Notes under the pieces: model-generated
The model's database searches: none
What the model saw: only the letters and a program-made list of their open reading frames with translations
What the model was told of the DNA's origin: nothing
In this document: positions 50,805-58,914 of the stretch, one piece after another
Position numbering within the stretch: position 1 is the first letter of the stretch
How the letters are laid out: every line of letters begins with the position of its first letter
Program-made: the position numbers and the translations under genes
NCBI RefSeq assembly: GCF_014207745.1
Contig: NZ_JACHJB010000001.1
Coordinates: 930,001-994,000 of the forward strand
Length of the DNA stretch: 64,000 bases
Origin: Nonomuraea muscovyensis
Lineage (GTDB): Bacteria > Actinomycetota > Actinomycetes > Streptosporangiales > Streptosporangiaceae
Reading direction: 5' to 3'

Positions 50805-51697
50805 CCGCAGTCCTGCGGGCCCGGCACCTGGGCAAGAAGTACAGGCAGCGCTGGGCGCTCTCCGACTGCACGCTGGAGGTGCCGGCCGGGCACGTGACCG
50901 GCCTCGTCGGCCCCAACGGAGCGGGGAAGTCGACGCTGCTGAACCTGGCGGCCGGCATGCTGACGCCGACGTCCGGCACGATCGAGGTGTGCGGCGGCGT
51001 GCCCGGAGACGGACCCACGCAGCTGGCCAAGGTCGGCTTCGTCGCCCAGGAAACCCCCGTCTACGCCGCCCTGACCGTCGCCGACCACCTGCGTCTGGGT
51101 GCCCGGCTCAACCCTGGCTGGGACGACGCCCTGGCACGCCGCCGGATCGAACGGCTCGGCCTGAACCCGGACCAGCGGGCCGGGAGGCTCTCAGGTGGTC
51201 AGCGCGCCCAGCTCGCCCTGACGCTGGGCATCGCCAAGCGGCCCGAGCTGCTGATCCTCGACGAGCCGGTCGCCGCCCTGGATCCGCTCGCCCGGCGGGA
51301 GTTCCTGCAGGACCTCATGGAGGCCGTCGCCGAACACGGGCTCAGCGTCGTGCTGTCCTCCCATCTGGTCGCCGACCTGGAACGGGTCTGCGACCACCTG
51401 ATCGTGCTGGTCGCCTCGCAGGTGCGGTTGGCGGGAGAGCTGGATGAGCTGCTGGCCACGCATCACCTGCTGAGCGGGCCCCGCCGCGATGTCGCCACGC
51501 TGCCCGCGGACCAGGAGGTCATCTCCGCCAGCCACACCGACCGGCAGACGACGCTCATCGTCCGCACCGAGGCGCCGATCCTCGACCCGGCCTGGACCGT
51601 GAGCGGCCTCAGCCTCGAAGACCTCGTCCTGGCCTACCTGGCCCGTCCCGCCGACGCCGGCTCCGCCGATCGCCCCGCCCTGACGGTGCTGCGATGA
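50801..51697 (+). CDS. ABC transporter ATP-binding protein
   Basis: A 298-aa ATPase. Walker A is GLVGPNGAGKSTLL; the Q-loop is in VGFVAQETPVY; signature LSGGQRAQLAL; Walker B LLILDEPVAALDP; switch His in VVLSSHLVADLE. It pairs with the permease encoded 4 nt overlapping downstream and is controlled by the GntR/YtrA regulator upstream. Such systems commonly respond to cell-envelope-active peptides or antibiotics (family knowledge); the substrate here is not known. Confidence 0.93.
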   Translation: MTAVLRARHLGKKYRQRWALSDCTLEVPAGHVTGLVGPNGAGKSTLLNLAAGMLTPTSGTIEVCGGVPGDGPTQLAKVGFVAQETPVYAALTVADHLRLGARLNPGWDDALARRRIERLGLNPDQRAGRLSGGQRAQLALTLGIAKRPELLILDEPVAALDPLARREFLQDLMEAVAEHGLSVVLSSHLVADLERVCDHLIVLVASQVRLAGELDELLATHHLLSGPRRDVATLPADQEVISASHTDRQTTLIVRTEAPILDPAWTVSGLSLEDLVLAYLARPADAGSADRPALTVLR

Positions 51698-52713
51698 TCT
51701 GGCTGACCTGGCGCCAGTTCCGCGTCCAGGCCGCGGCGGCGTACAGCCTGCTCGCGGTGGCCGCCGCCGTCCTCCTGGTCGCCGGCCGGCCGCTGCCGGG
51801 CTCCGGCGTCACGAGGCTCGCCCCGGCCGACGGCACGCTGTACTCCGCCGGCATCGTGGCGGTGTACGGCCTGCCCGCCCTCGTCGGCGTCTTCTGGGGC
51901 GCGCCGCTCGTCAGCCGCGAGCTGGAGGCCGGCACCCACCGCCTGGTGTGGAACCAGGGCGTCACCCGGACCCGGTGGCTGGTCACCAAAGTCGCCGTCA
52001 CCGGCCTGGCCGCGACGGCCGCGGCCGGCCTGCTCAGCCTCGCGGTGACCTGGTGGGCCGGTCCCCTCGACGCCGCCAGCCGGCCGGACACGATCCGGCC
52101 GGCGGGCCCCACCTTGCCCGACGCCGTGTCCTTCGCCGCGCGGATCTCGCCGCTCGTGTTCGGCGCGCGCGGGATCGTGCCCGTCGGCCATGCCGCCTTC
52201 GCCTTCGTCCTCGGTGTCGCCGCCGGGATCCTGCTGCGCCGCGCCGTGCCCGCGATGGCGGTCACGCTCACCGTGTTCGCCGCCGTCCAGGTCGTCGTGC
52301 CGTTCGCGGTGCGCCCGCACATGGTCCCGGCAGACCGGCAGACCGTCACGATCACCATGGCGAACATCTCGAAGCTGGGCGTGAACGGCACCGGGGGGCT
52401 GGAGGAACTCGCCGTGGCCGAACCACCGGGCTCCTGGGGCCTGGCCAACGAGACCGTCGACACCGCCGGACGAGCGGTCACGGCGCCGTCCTGGGTGGCG
52501 GACTGCGCGCGTCCACCGGGTCAGGCGGCCGACCCCGAGGCCGACGAGGCTTGCTTCGCCAGGCTCGCCGGCCTCGGCTACCGGCAACGGGTGACCTACC
52601 ATCCCGCCGACCGTTTCTGGGCCCTGCAGGGCATCGAGACGGCGCTCTTCCTCGCCCTCGCCGCCCTGCTGACCTGGCTCTGCGTCCGGTGGACCCGCAC
52701 CCGCCTTCCCTGA
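51694..52713 (+). CDS. ABC-2-type permease
   Basis: A 339-aa membrane protein with about six helices (AAAAYSLLAVAAAVLLVAG, VAVTGLAATAAAGLLSLAV, AFAFVLGVAAGILLRRA, ALFLALAALLTWLCVRW). The opening IWLTWRQFRVQAAAAY is typical of permeases that accompany YtrA-regulated ATPases. Residues about 215-290 form a large extracytoplasmic loop. Coupled to the ATPase by an ATGA overlap. Confidence 0.88.
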   Translation: MIWLTWRQFRVQAAAAYSLLAVAAAVLLVAGRPLPGSGVTRLAPADGTLYSAGIVAVYGLPALVGVFWGAPLVSRELEAGTHRLVWNQGVTRTRWLVTKVAVTGLAATAAAGLLSLAVTWWAGPLDAASRPDTIRPAGPTLPDAVSFAARISPLVFGARGIVPVGHAAFAFVLGVAAGILLRRAVPAMAVTLTVFAAVQVVVPFAVRPHMVPADRQTVTITMANISKLGVNGTGGLEELAVAEPPGSWGLANETVDTAGRAVTAPSWVADCARPPGQAADPEADEACFARLAGLGYRQRVTYHPADRFWALQGIETALFLALAALLTWLCVRWTRTRLP

Positions 52714-52752
52714 CCATCCCTCCCCCATCCCTCGGAAAGGACTGACATCTCC

Positions 52753-54006
52753 ATGAGTCATGTGATCGACCAGCGCCACCCGGCCGGACGGCACGGCGTC
52801 GGCAGGACGACGGGGAGCCGCATCCGGCAGCGCGGCCTGGCCGCCGCCGCCGGGCTGCTCACCGTGGTGGCCGCCGCCGCCTTGGCGTCCGCGCCCGCCT
52901 CCGCCTCCGCCGCTGCCGCTGCCGCTGCCACGCCCACGCCGTACCTGCCCAAGCCGACCGGCGCGCAGCCCGTCGGCACCACGTCCTTGTACCTCAAAGA
53001 CACCTCCCGTCCCGACCCGTGGGTCCCCACGGTGAAGTTCAGGGAGCTCATGGTCTCCCTGTGGTATCCGGCGAAGGCGCCGGGCCGCCACCGGGCGCGG
53101 TACATGACGCCCAAGGAGTCGGAGCTGCTGCTCAAGGACGGGAAGATCACGAGCCTGCCGGCCGACGTGCTGAGCCGGACGCGGACCAACGCCTTCACCG
53201 ACGCCAGGCCCGCCGGACGCAAGCACGCCCTGCCCCTCGTCGTGCTCTCTCCGGGCCACTCCAAGCCCCGGGCCGAGCTCACCTCGCTCGCCGAGGACCT
53301 GGCGAGCCGAGGGTACGTGGTCGCCGCGGTCGACCACACCTACGAGAACGTCGCCACGACCTTCCCGGACGGACGGGTCACCACCTGCGTCACCTGCGAG
53401 ATCGACAAGAACCCCGCGTGGTGGGAGCAGCTGGGCCGCAGCCGGGCGTTGGACGTCTCCTTCGTGCTCGACCAGCTGACCGGGTCGCGCCCGAAGTGGA
53501 AGGGAGCCCGGCTGATCGACCCGTCCAGGATCGCGATGGCCGGCCACTCCGTGGGAGGAGCGAGCGCCATCCCGGCCATGCTCAAGGACTCCCGGATCCG
53601 CGCCGGCGTCGACGTGGACGGCACCACAGACGTCCCGATCCCGGGCAGCGGCCTGTCGCGGCCGTTCCTGTTCCTCGGCAGGCAGTCCGCGTACACCCCC
53701 GGAAGCGGTGAGGCCGCCGCTACCTGGGAGCGCGACTGGAAGCAGCTCACCGGATGGAAGCGCTGGCTCCTGGTGACCGGGGCGGAGCACGTGTCCTTCA
53801 CCGACCTCGGCCTGCTCACCGACCAGCTCGGCATCGACGACGGCGCCGACATCGCCGGGGCGCGCGCCATGGAGATCACCCGCAGGTACGTCGCTGCATT
53901 CCTCGACCAGCACCTGCGCGGCAAGCCGCAGCCCCTGCTGGACGAGCCGTCGGCCCGCTACCCCGAGGTCCTGCACTGCACGGTCGAGACGAAGACCTGC
54001 AGATAG
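52753..54006 (+). CDS. Secreted alpha/beta hydrolase (PAF-acetylhydrolase-like esterase/lipase)
   Basis: A 417-aa secreted esterase. A long twin-basic signal region ends in an Ala-rich stretch near residue 60. The hydrolase fold shows LPLVVLSPGHSKPRAELTSL, nucleophile elbow MAGHSVGGASAI, acid in VDVDGTTDVPIPG-type strand, and the His in VTGAEHVSFTDLG. It resembles bacterial relatives of plasma PAF acetylhydrolase and is 39 nt after the permease, so possibly co-transcribed with the ABC system. CTCC/AAGGACTGAC precedes the ATG. Confidence 0.82.
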   Translation: MSHVIDQRHPAGRHGVGRTTGSRIRQRGLAAAAGLLTVVAAAALASAPASASAAAAAAATPTPYLPKPTGAQPVGTTSLYLKDTSRPDPWVPTVKFRELMVSLWYPAKAPGRHRARYMTPKESELLLKDGKITSLPADVLSRTRTNAFTDARPAGRKHALPLVVLSPGHSKPRAELTSLAEDLASRGYVVAAVDHTYENVATTFPDGRVTTCVTCEIDKNPAWWEQLGRSRALDVSFVLDQLTGSRPKWKGARLIDPSRIAMAGHSVGGASAIPAMLKDSRIRAGVDVDGTTDVPIPGSGLSRPFLFLGRQSAYTPGSGEAAATWERDWKQLTGWKRWLLVTGAEHVSFTDLGLLTDQLGIDDGADIAGARAMEITRRYVAAFLDQHLRGKPQPLLDEPSARYPEVLHCTVETKTCR

Positions 54007-54052
54007 CCGGCCCATGCGGAGTGCCCGGATCACCAGCGGGTAACAGAGGCGC

Positions 54053-54430
54053 ATGAGACTGCCGCTCGCGCTGCTCGCGTTGGTGCTGGTCACGGGCTGC
54101 TCCGTCGACACCGGCGCGCCCGCCCGTACGGCGGAACGTTTCCACGAGGCGGTGGCGGAGCGGCGGGACGATACCGCCTGCGCGCTGCTGTCCCCCCGCG
54201 CGGCCGAGAAGCTGCCCGACCCCGGGCAGACGTGCGCCGAGGCACTGCGCGCCCTGGAGCTGGAGGCCGGCGGGCCGATCACCGGTGTGCAGGTCTGGGG
54301 TGACGCGGCCCAGGTGCGCATGGCCGGCGACACGGTGTTCCTGCACCGCTTCAGCGACGGCTGGCGGGTCAAGGCCGCGGGCTGCGAGCCGCAGGGCGAC
54401 CTCCCCTACGACTGCGAGGTGGAGGGCTGA
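54053..54430 (+). CDS. Small lipoprotein, unknown function
   Basis: A 125-aa protein with a lipobox (LALVLVTGCSVDTG). The mature part, RTAERFHEAVAERRDDTAC and VWGDAAQVRMAGDTVFLHRF, looks like a small NTF2/SnoaL-like domain of the type found in many actinobacterial lipoproteins. Three conserved-looking cysteines follow the lipid Cys. Its stop overlaps by one base the ATG of a 27-aa membrane peptide (TGATG). Confidence 0.75.
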   Translation: MRLPLALLALVLVTGCSVDTGAPARTAERFHEAVAERRDDTACALLSPRAAEKLPDPGQTCAEALRALELEAGGPITGVQVWGDAAQVRMAGDTVFLHRFSDGWRVKAAGCEPQGDLPYDCEVEG

Positions 54431-54513
54431 TGAGGGTCATCTTCACGCTGACGCTGGTCATCATCGTGGCCGGGCTGGTGTGGTTCGTCGTGATCGGGTT
54501 GTCGCACCTGTGA
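54430..54513 (+). CDS. 27-aa single-span membrane peptide
   Basis: ATG 54430 (sharing its A with the upstream TGA) opens a 27-codon frame encoding a basic residue at position 2 and one hydrophobic helix (VIFTLTLVIIVAGLVWFVVI). It ends at TGA 54513, 16 nt before the DUF6766 gene. Tight coupling on both sides and a clean transmembrane profile argue that it is translated. It is too short for routine gene callers. Confidence 0.55.
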   Translation: MRVIFTLTLVIIVAGLVWFVVIGLSHL

Positions 54514-54529
54514 GCCGGAGGAGGCGCGG

Positions 54530-55201
54530 ATGAGGCGGGTCAAGGACAACGCCCTGTCGCTGACGTTCCTGGCGCTGTTCGTGCTGGCGCTGGGCGGGCA
54601 GGCGGTGGCGGGCACCTTCCAGTACAACGACGAGCAGCTCGCGAGCGGCGGGGAGCCGGTGTCGCCGCTGGAGTACGTGACCTCCTCCTCCTTCGCCGTC
54701 GACGTGGCGGAGAACTGGCAGTCGGAGTACCTGCAGTTCCTGCTCTTCATCGTGCTCACGGTCTGGCTGGTGCAGCGCGGCTCGCCCGAGTCGAAGGAGC
54801 CGGGCCAGGAGGGAGTCGAGTCCGACCGGGAGCAGCTCGTCGGCACGTACGCGAAGGACGACTCCCCCGCCTGGGCCCGGGCGAAGGGGCTGCGGCTGTG
54901 GCTGTTCGGCAACTCGCTCGGGCTGGTCATGGGCGCGGTGTTCCTCGGGTCGTGGCTGGCGCAGTCGGTGGCGGGCCTGGCCCGGTTCAACTCCGACCGG
55001 CTGGCCGACCTGCGTGACCCCGTCTCGTGGGGCGGTTACCTCGCCTCGCCGGAGTTCTGGAACCGGTCGCTGCAGAACTGGCAGTCGGAGCTGCTGGCGG
55101 TGCTGTCGATGGTGGTGCTGTCGATCTACCTGCGCCAGCGGGGGTCGCCCGAGTCCAAGCCGGTCGGGGCGCCGCACGCGGCGACGGGCGTGCAGGGCTG
55201 A
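54530..55201 (+). CDS. DUF6766 family membrane protein
   Basis: A 223-aa protein with four transmembrane helices in two repeated halves. Each half ends with the same block: ENWQSEYLQFLLFIVLTVWL then QRGSPESK, and QNWQSELLAVLSMVVLSIYL then QRGSPESK. The actinobacterial family DUF6766 shows this arrangement; function unknown. GGAGGAGG precedes the ATG. Its last 76 bp overlap, on the opposite strand, the end of the PLP-enzyme gene. Confidence 0.85.
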   Translation: MRRVKDNALSLTFLALFVLALGGQAVAGTFQYNDEQLASGGEPVSPLEYVTSSSFAVDVAENWQSEYLQFLLFIVLTVWLVQRGSPESKEPGQEGVESDREQLVGTYAKDDSPAWARAKGLRLWLFGNSLGLVMGAVFLGSWLAQSVAGLARFNSDRLADLRDPVSWGGYLASPEFWNRSLQNWQSELLAVLSMVVLSIYLRQRGSPESKPVGAPHAATGVQG

Positions 55202-56010
55202 GTCACCGGCGGGAAGGGCCGGCCGGTGATCACGGCGACGACGCGGGTGCCGCCGGGGAAGGCGCCCTGCCTGATCCGGTCGAGCAGGCCGTACAGCATC
55301 TTCGCCACGTACACCTCCTCCACCCCGTGCTCGGCGGCGAACGCGGCCAGGGCGGGGGTCGAGCGGGCGTAGCCGCCGAAGTGGTGGTCGAGGTCGATCG
55401 ACCAGTTGGACCACACCCGCCCGTACGCCTCCCGCTGCAGCCGCGCCACCTCCCCGGCCAGGAAGCCGGCCCCCTTCAGCACCGCGAACCCGAGGGCCCG
55501 CCGGCCCGGCGGCAGCCCCGCCGAGATCCCGGCCAGCGTGCCGCCGGTGCCGACCGGGCAGCAGATCACGTCGTAGTCCTCGGCGATCTCCGCGGGCAGC
55601 TCGGCGCAGCCGCGCACGGCCGCCGCGTTGCTGCCGCCCTCGGGCAGGATCGTCACCTCTCCCCACCGCTCGCGTAGCCGGGCCTGCATCTCGGGCGTGT
55701 GCTTGAGCCGGTAGGCCGCCCGGTCGAGGTAGGTGAGCGTCATCCCGAGGGAGGCCGCGTAGGCGAGCGACGGGTTGAGCGGCAGCCTTTCCTCGCCGCG
55801 GATCACGCCGATCGTCTCGAACCCGTGCCGCGCCCCGGCCGCGGCGGCCGCCCGGATGTGGCCGGAGTAGGCCCCGCCGAAGGTGAGCACGCGCGGATGG
55901 CCGAGGTTGTAGGCGAGCTTGCGCGCCTTGTTGTCGTCATGTTTGACGAAGACCCGGACCGAACCCAGGCCAGGCGCCAGGAACTCCTCCACGCGCGCTA
56001 GTCTACGCAC
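55126..56010 (-). CDS. PLP-dependent ACC-deaminase / D-cysteine-desulfhydrase-like enzyme
   Basis: A 294-aa fold-type II PLP enzyme. VFVKHDDNKARKLAYNLG carries the Schiff-base lysine, LTFGGAYSGHIRAAAAAG the carboxylate loop, ILPEGGSNAAAVRGCAEL a family block, and CCPVGTGGTLAGISAGL the phosphate-binding Gly/Thr loop. The family deaminates ACC or desulfhydrates D-cysteine; the exact substrate is not readable. The normal Asn after GGAYS is replaced by Gly. GTG 56010 is the start used. The C-terminal 25 residues are read from the antisense of DUF6766. Confidence 0.85.
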   Translation of the reverse strand: MRRLARVEEFLAPGLGSVRVFVKHDDNKARKLAYNLGHPRVLTFGGAYSGHIRAAAAAGARHGFETIGVIRGEERLPLNPSLAYAASLGMTLTYLDRAAYRLKHTPEMQARLRERWGEVTILPEGGSNAAAVRGCAELPAEIAEDYDVICCPVGTGGTLAGISAGLPPGRRALGFAVLKGAGFLAGEVARLQREAYGRVWSNWSIDLDHHFGGYARSTPALAAFAAEHGVEEVYVAKMLYGLLDRIRQGAFPGGTRVVAVITGRPFPPVTQPCTPVAACGAPTGLDSGDPRWRR

Positions 56011-56036
56011 GGACCTTTGTTGAGGAGTGTTGGGTT

Positions 56037-57158
56037 ATGCGCGTTGTTGAAGCTTTCCGTGCGGCGTTCGGCGCGGACCCCGAGACGGTCTGGCACGCAC
56101 CCGGCCGCGTCAACCTGATCGGCGAGCACACCGACTACAACGACGGCTTCGTCCTGCCGTTCGCGGTGCCGTGGGGCGTCACGGCGGCGATCAGCCCGCG
56201 CGGCGACCGGACGATCCGCCTCCTCTCCCTCCAGTCGCCGTCGGCGGAGCCCATCACGATCTCCCGGCACGAGGACTCCGAGGGCTGGACCCGCTACGTC
56301 GTGGGCGTGCTCGCGATGCTGGGCGACCAGGTGCCCGGAGCCGACATCGCGATCGACGGCGACGTGCCGCAGGGCGCCGGGCTGAGCTCCAGCGCCGCCC
56401 TGGAGGTGTCGGTCGCCGGCGCGCTCAACGACCTGCACGGCCTCGGCATGAGCCCGATGGAGCTGGCCCTGCTCGGCCAGCGCGCCGAGAACGACTTCGT
56501 GGGCATGCCGTGCGGCATCATGGACCAGGCCGCCTCGGCCCTGTGCGAGGAGGGGGCGGCGCTCTTCCTCGACTGCCGCTCCCTGTCCTCCCGCACCATC
56601 CCGCTCGACCTGGCCGCGCACGGCCTGCGCATCCTCATCATCGACACGCAGGTCCACCACGAGCACGCGGGCGGCGAGTACGCCAAGCGCCGCGCCGAGT
56701 GCGAGTCGGCGGCCCGCAAGCTCGGCGTGGCCGCGCTGCGCGACGTCACCGACCTGGCCGGCGCGCTGGAGCGGCTGCAGGGCGACGAGCGCAAGCGCAC
56801 CATGCACGTCGTCACCGAGAACCACCGCGTCGAGGCCCTGATCGGCCTGCTCCGCGCGGGCGCGATCACGGAGATCGGCGCGCTGCTGAACGCCTCGCAC
56901 CTGTCGCTGCGCGACCAGTACGAGGTGTCGTCGCCGGAACTGGACGTGGCCGTGGAGGCCTCGCTGCGCGGCGGTGCCCGCGGCGCCCGGATGACGGGCG
57001 GCGGCTTCGGCGGCTCGGCGATCGCCCTGGTGGCCGAGGACCGGCTCGACAGCGTCAAGGAGTCGGTCGCGGCGGCCTACGCCGAGCGCTCCTGGAAGGC
57101 GCCCCGCTTCCTGCCCGCCGTCCCCGGCCCCGGCGCGCGGCGGCTCAGCGTCTCCTGA
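56037..57158 (+). CDS. galK: Galactokinase
   Basis: A 373-aa GHMP kinase that phosphorylates galactose at C1 using ATP, the entry step of the Leloir pathway. HAPGRVNLIGEHTDYNDGFV is the galactokinase signature. VPQGAGLSSSAALEVSV is the ATP-binding GHMP motif, GMPCGIMDQAAS holds the catalytic Asp, and MTGGGFGGSAIAL is the third GHMP motif. GAGGAG lies 9 nt before the ATG. No other gal genes are adjacent; the gene stands alone between the divergent PLP enzyme and a convergent methyltransferase. Confidence 0.96.
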   Translation: MRVVEAFRAAFGADPETVWHAPGRVNLIGEHTDYNDGFVLPFAVPWGVTAAISPRGDRTIRLLSLQSPSAEPITISRHEDSEGWTRYVVGVLAMLGDQVPGADIAIDGDVPQGAGLSSSAALEVSVAGALNDLHGLGMSPMELALLGQRAENDFVGMPCGIMDQAASALCEEGAALFLDCRSLSSRTIPLDLAAHGLRILIIDTQVHHEHAGGEYAKRRAECESAARKLGVAALRDVTDLAGALERLQGDERKRTMHVVTENHRVEALIGLLRAGAITEIGALLNASHLSLRDQYEVSSPELDVAVEASLRGGARGARMTGGGFGGSAIALVAEDRLDSVKESVAAAYAERSWKAPRFLPAVPGPGARRLSVS

Positions 57159-57176
57159 ACCGCGTCGACCCGGCGG

Positions 57177-57995
57177 TCAGCCCTGCTGCCTGCCCGGCTG
57201 CGGATCCGCGCCGGGCAGGGGCCGGAGCAGGAGGGTGACGAACCCCAGGACGTCTCGGTAGCAGCTCAGCCACAGGTCGCGATGGTCGCCTACGGCCGCG
57301 AGCGCCGCCTCGCCGTCGGGGCCGGGGTGGTCGAGCGCCCAGCGCGTGAGCGTCCCGGTCCAGGACCACTCGTAGTCGTCCCACTCACCTCGGGTGCTGG
57401 TGTGGGCGTAGACGGTGGCGTATCCGGCCTTCTCCGCCCGCTCCACCGTGCCCGCGAGGTCGGCGTAGTCGTCCGGTCCGGCCTCGAACCTGTCCAGCAC
57501 CTGCGGCGTCGGACTCACCTCCCAGAAGCCCTCCCCGACCAGCGCCAGCCCTCCGGGGCTCAGGTGCCGCCGCACCTCGTCCAGGGTCTCGGTCAGGCCG
57601 CCGAAGGCGTGCGTGGAGCCCACGCACAGCACCAGGTCGTACAGCCCGTCGGCGGAGGATTCGGACGCGGAGGATCCGGACGCGGATCCGGTGGGGGAGA
57701 ATTCGGCGGCGGGGAACCGGTGCAGCCGCAGGCGCGCGGACAGTCCGCGGCGATCGGCCTGCTCGCGGGCCGCGTCGAGGGCGACGTCGGAGAGGTCCAC
57801 CCCGTCGGCGGTCGCGTCTGGGTAGAGGGTCAGTGCCCGCATGAGCCACTCGCCCTGTCCGCATCCGAGGTCGAGGATGCGGGCTCCCGGTGCCAGGTCC
57901 GCCCGCCTGAGCAGGCGTTCGACGTTCGCATCGTCGATGGGGGCGGCTACGGGATGGTCTGCGTGGGCGAGGTGGCTGATCAGCTGGCGGTTCAT
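57177..57995 (-). CDS. SAM-dependent methyltransferase (class I)
   Basis: A 272-aa methyltransferase. Motif I is ARILDLGCGQGEWL; motif II region ADGVDLSDVALDAAREQ; DLVLCVGSTHAFGG and LSPGGLALVGEGFWE are the later motifs. The GSTHAFGG and GEGFWE blocks occur in small-molecule methyltransferases of actinobacteria. A Ser/Gly/Ala-rich stretch (SASGSSASESSADG) interrupts the domain. ATG 57995 is preferred over GTG 58004; no clear ribosome site. Substrate unknown. Confidence 0.85.
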   Translation of the reverse strand: MNRQLISHLAHADHPVAAPIDDANVERLLRRADLAPGARILDLGCGQGEWLMRALTLYPDATADGVDLSDVALDAAREQADRRGLSARLRLHRFPAAEFSPTGSASGSSASESSADGLYDLVLCVGSTHAFGGLTETLDEVRRHLSPGGLALVGEGFWEVSPTPQVLDRFEAGPDDYADLAGTVERAEKAGYATVYAHTSTRGEWDDYEWSWTGTLTRWALDHPGPDGEAALAAVGDHRDLWLSCYRDVLGFVTLLLRPLPGADPQPGRQQG

Positions 57996-58100
57996 TACGG
58001 ACACTATTCCGAAATCGCCGCATGCCGCGCCACCCGATTCATCCCGCGCCCCTGGGGCGTGACGCCCCCAGGGCCCGAGCGGTCCTGGCGGGTGGGGTGG

Positions 58101-58874
58101 TCAGAGGGGCGGGAAGTTCGGGGGGCGGCGTTCGAGGAAGCTCGCCACCCCCTCGGCGAAGTCGGGCCGGCCGAACGAGGCGAGCATCTCACCGGTGGCG
58201 GTCCGGGCCGACTCGGCGAGCGTCACCTCCCAGTCGTGCCACACCTGCCGCTTGATCACCGCCATCGACGCGGGCGAGCTGTGCGCCGCCAGCTCCCGGG
58301 CGTACGCCTGGGCCTCGGGGAGCAGGCGGTCGGCGGGCACCGCCCGGTTGACCAGGCCCAGCTCGTACGCCTCGGCCCCGCTGAGGACGCGGCCCGACAG
58401 CAGCAGGTCCATCGCCCGCTGCTGCCCGATGAGGCGGGGCAGCACCCACGACAGCCCGTACTCCGCGATGAGGCCGCGCCGGGCGAACGCGGTGGTCCAC
58501 TTGGCGTCGTCGGCGGTGAACACCAGGTCGCAGACGAGCGCGTGCACCATGCCCAGCCCGGCGCAGGCGCCGTTGACCGCGGCGACGACCGGCTTGCCGA
58601 CGGTCGTCGGGTAGGTGTTGGGTCTCGGGTCCGGCTCCGCGTCGTAGGCGCCGCTCTGGATGGCGCCCAGCGTCTCGAAGTCGGCGCCCGCGCAGAAGCC
58701 CTTGCCGGCCCCGGTCACCACCACGGCCCGCACGCCGGGGTCCTTGCCGGCCTCCTCCAGCAGGTCGAAGTAACGCCGTCCCAGCGCGTCCGTCCAGGCG
58801 TTGAGCCGGTGGGGACGGTTGAAGGTCAACGTCAGCACGCCCTGGTCGAGCGAGGAGAGCACGAGTTCGTCCAT
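58101..58874 (-). CDS. Enoyl-CoA hydratase/isomerase family protein
   Basis: A 257-aa crotonase-fold enzyme. GAGKGFCAGADFETLG and KPVVAAVNGACAGLGM form the oxyanion hole and CoA pocket, with RGLIAEYGLSWVLPRLIG further on. The Glu (in IAEYG) and second acidic position match typical hydratases. It most likely acts on an acyl-CoA in fatty acid or aromatic breakdown. It follows the NOS gene on the same strand with a 40-nt gap. ATG 58874 is used; the extension to 58910 is unlikely. Confidence 0.9.
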   Translation of the reverse strand: MDELVLSSLDQGVLTLTFNRPHRLNAWTDALGRRYFDLLEEAGKDPGVRAVVVTGAGKGFCAGADFETLGAIQSGAYDAEPDPRPNTYPTTVGKPVVAAVNGACAGLGMVHALVCDLVFTADDAKWTTAFARRGLIAEYGLSWVLPRLIGQQRAMDLLLSGRVLSGAEAYELGLVNRAVPADRLLPEAQAYARELAAHSSPASMAVIKRQVWHDWEVTLAESARTATGEMLASFGRPDFAEGVASFLERRPPNFPPL

Positions 58875-58914
58875 ACGCCAACCGAACCATGTTCTAGGCA
58901 GTGGCGGCAAGCGG

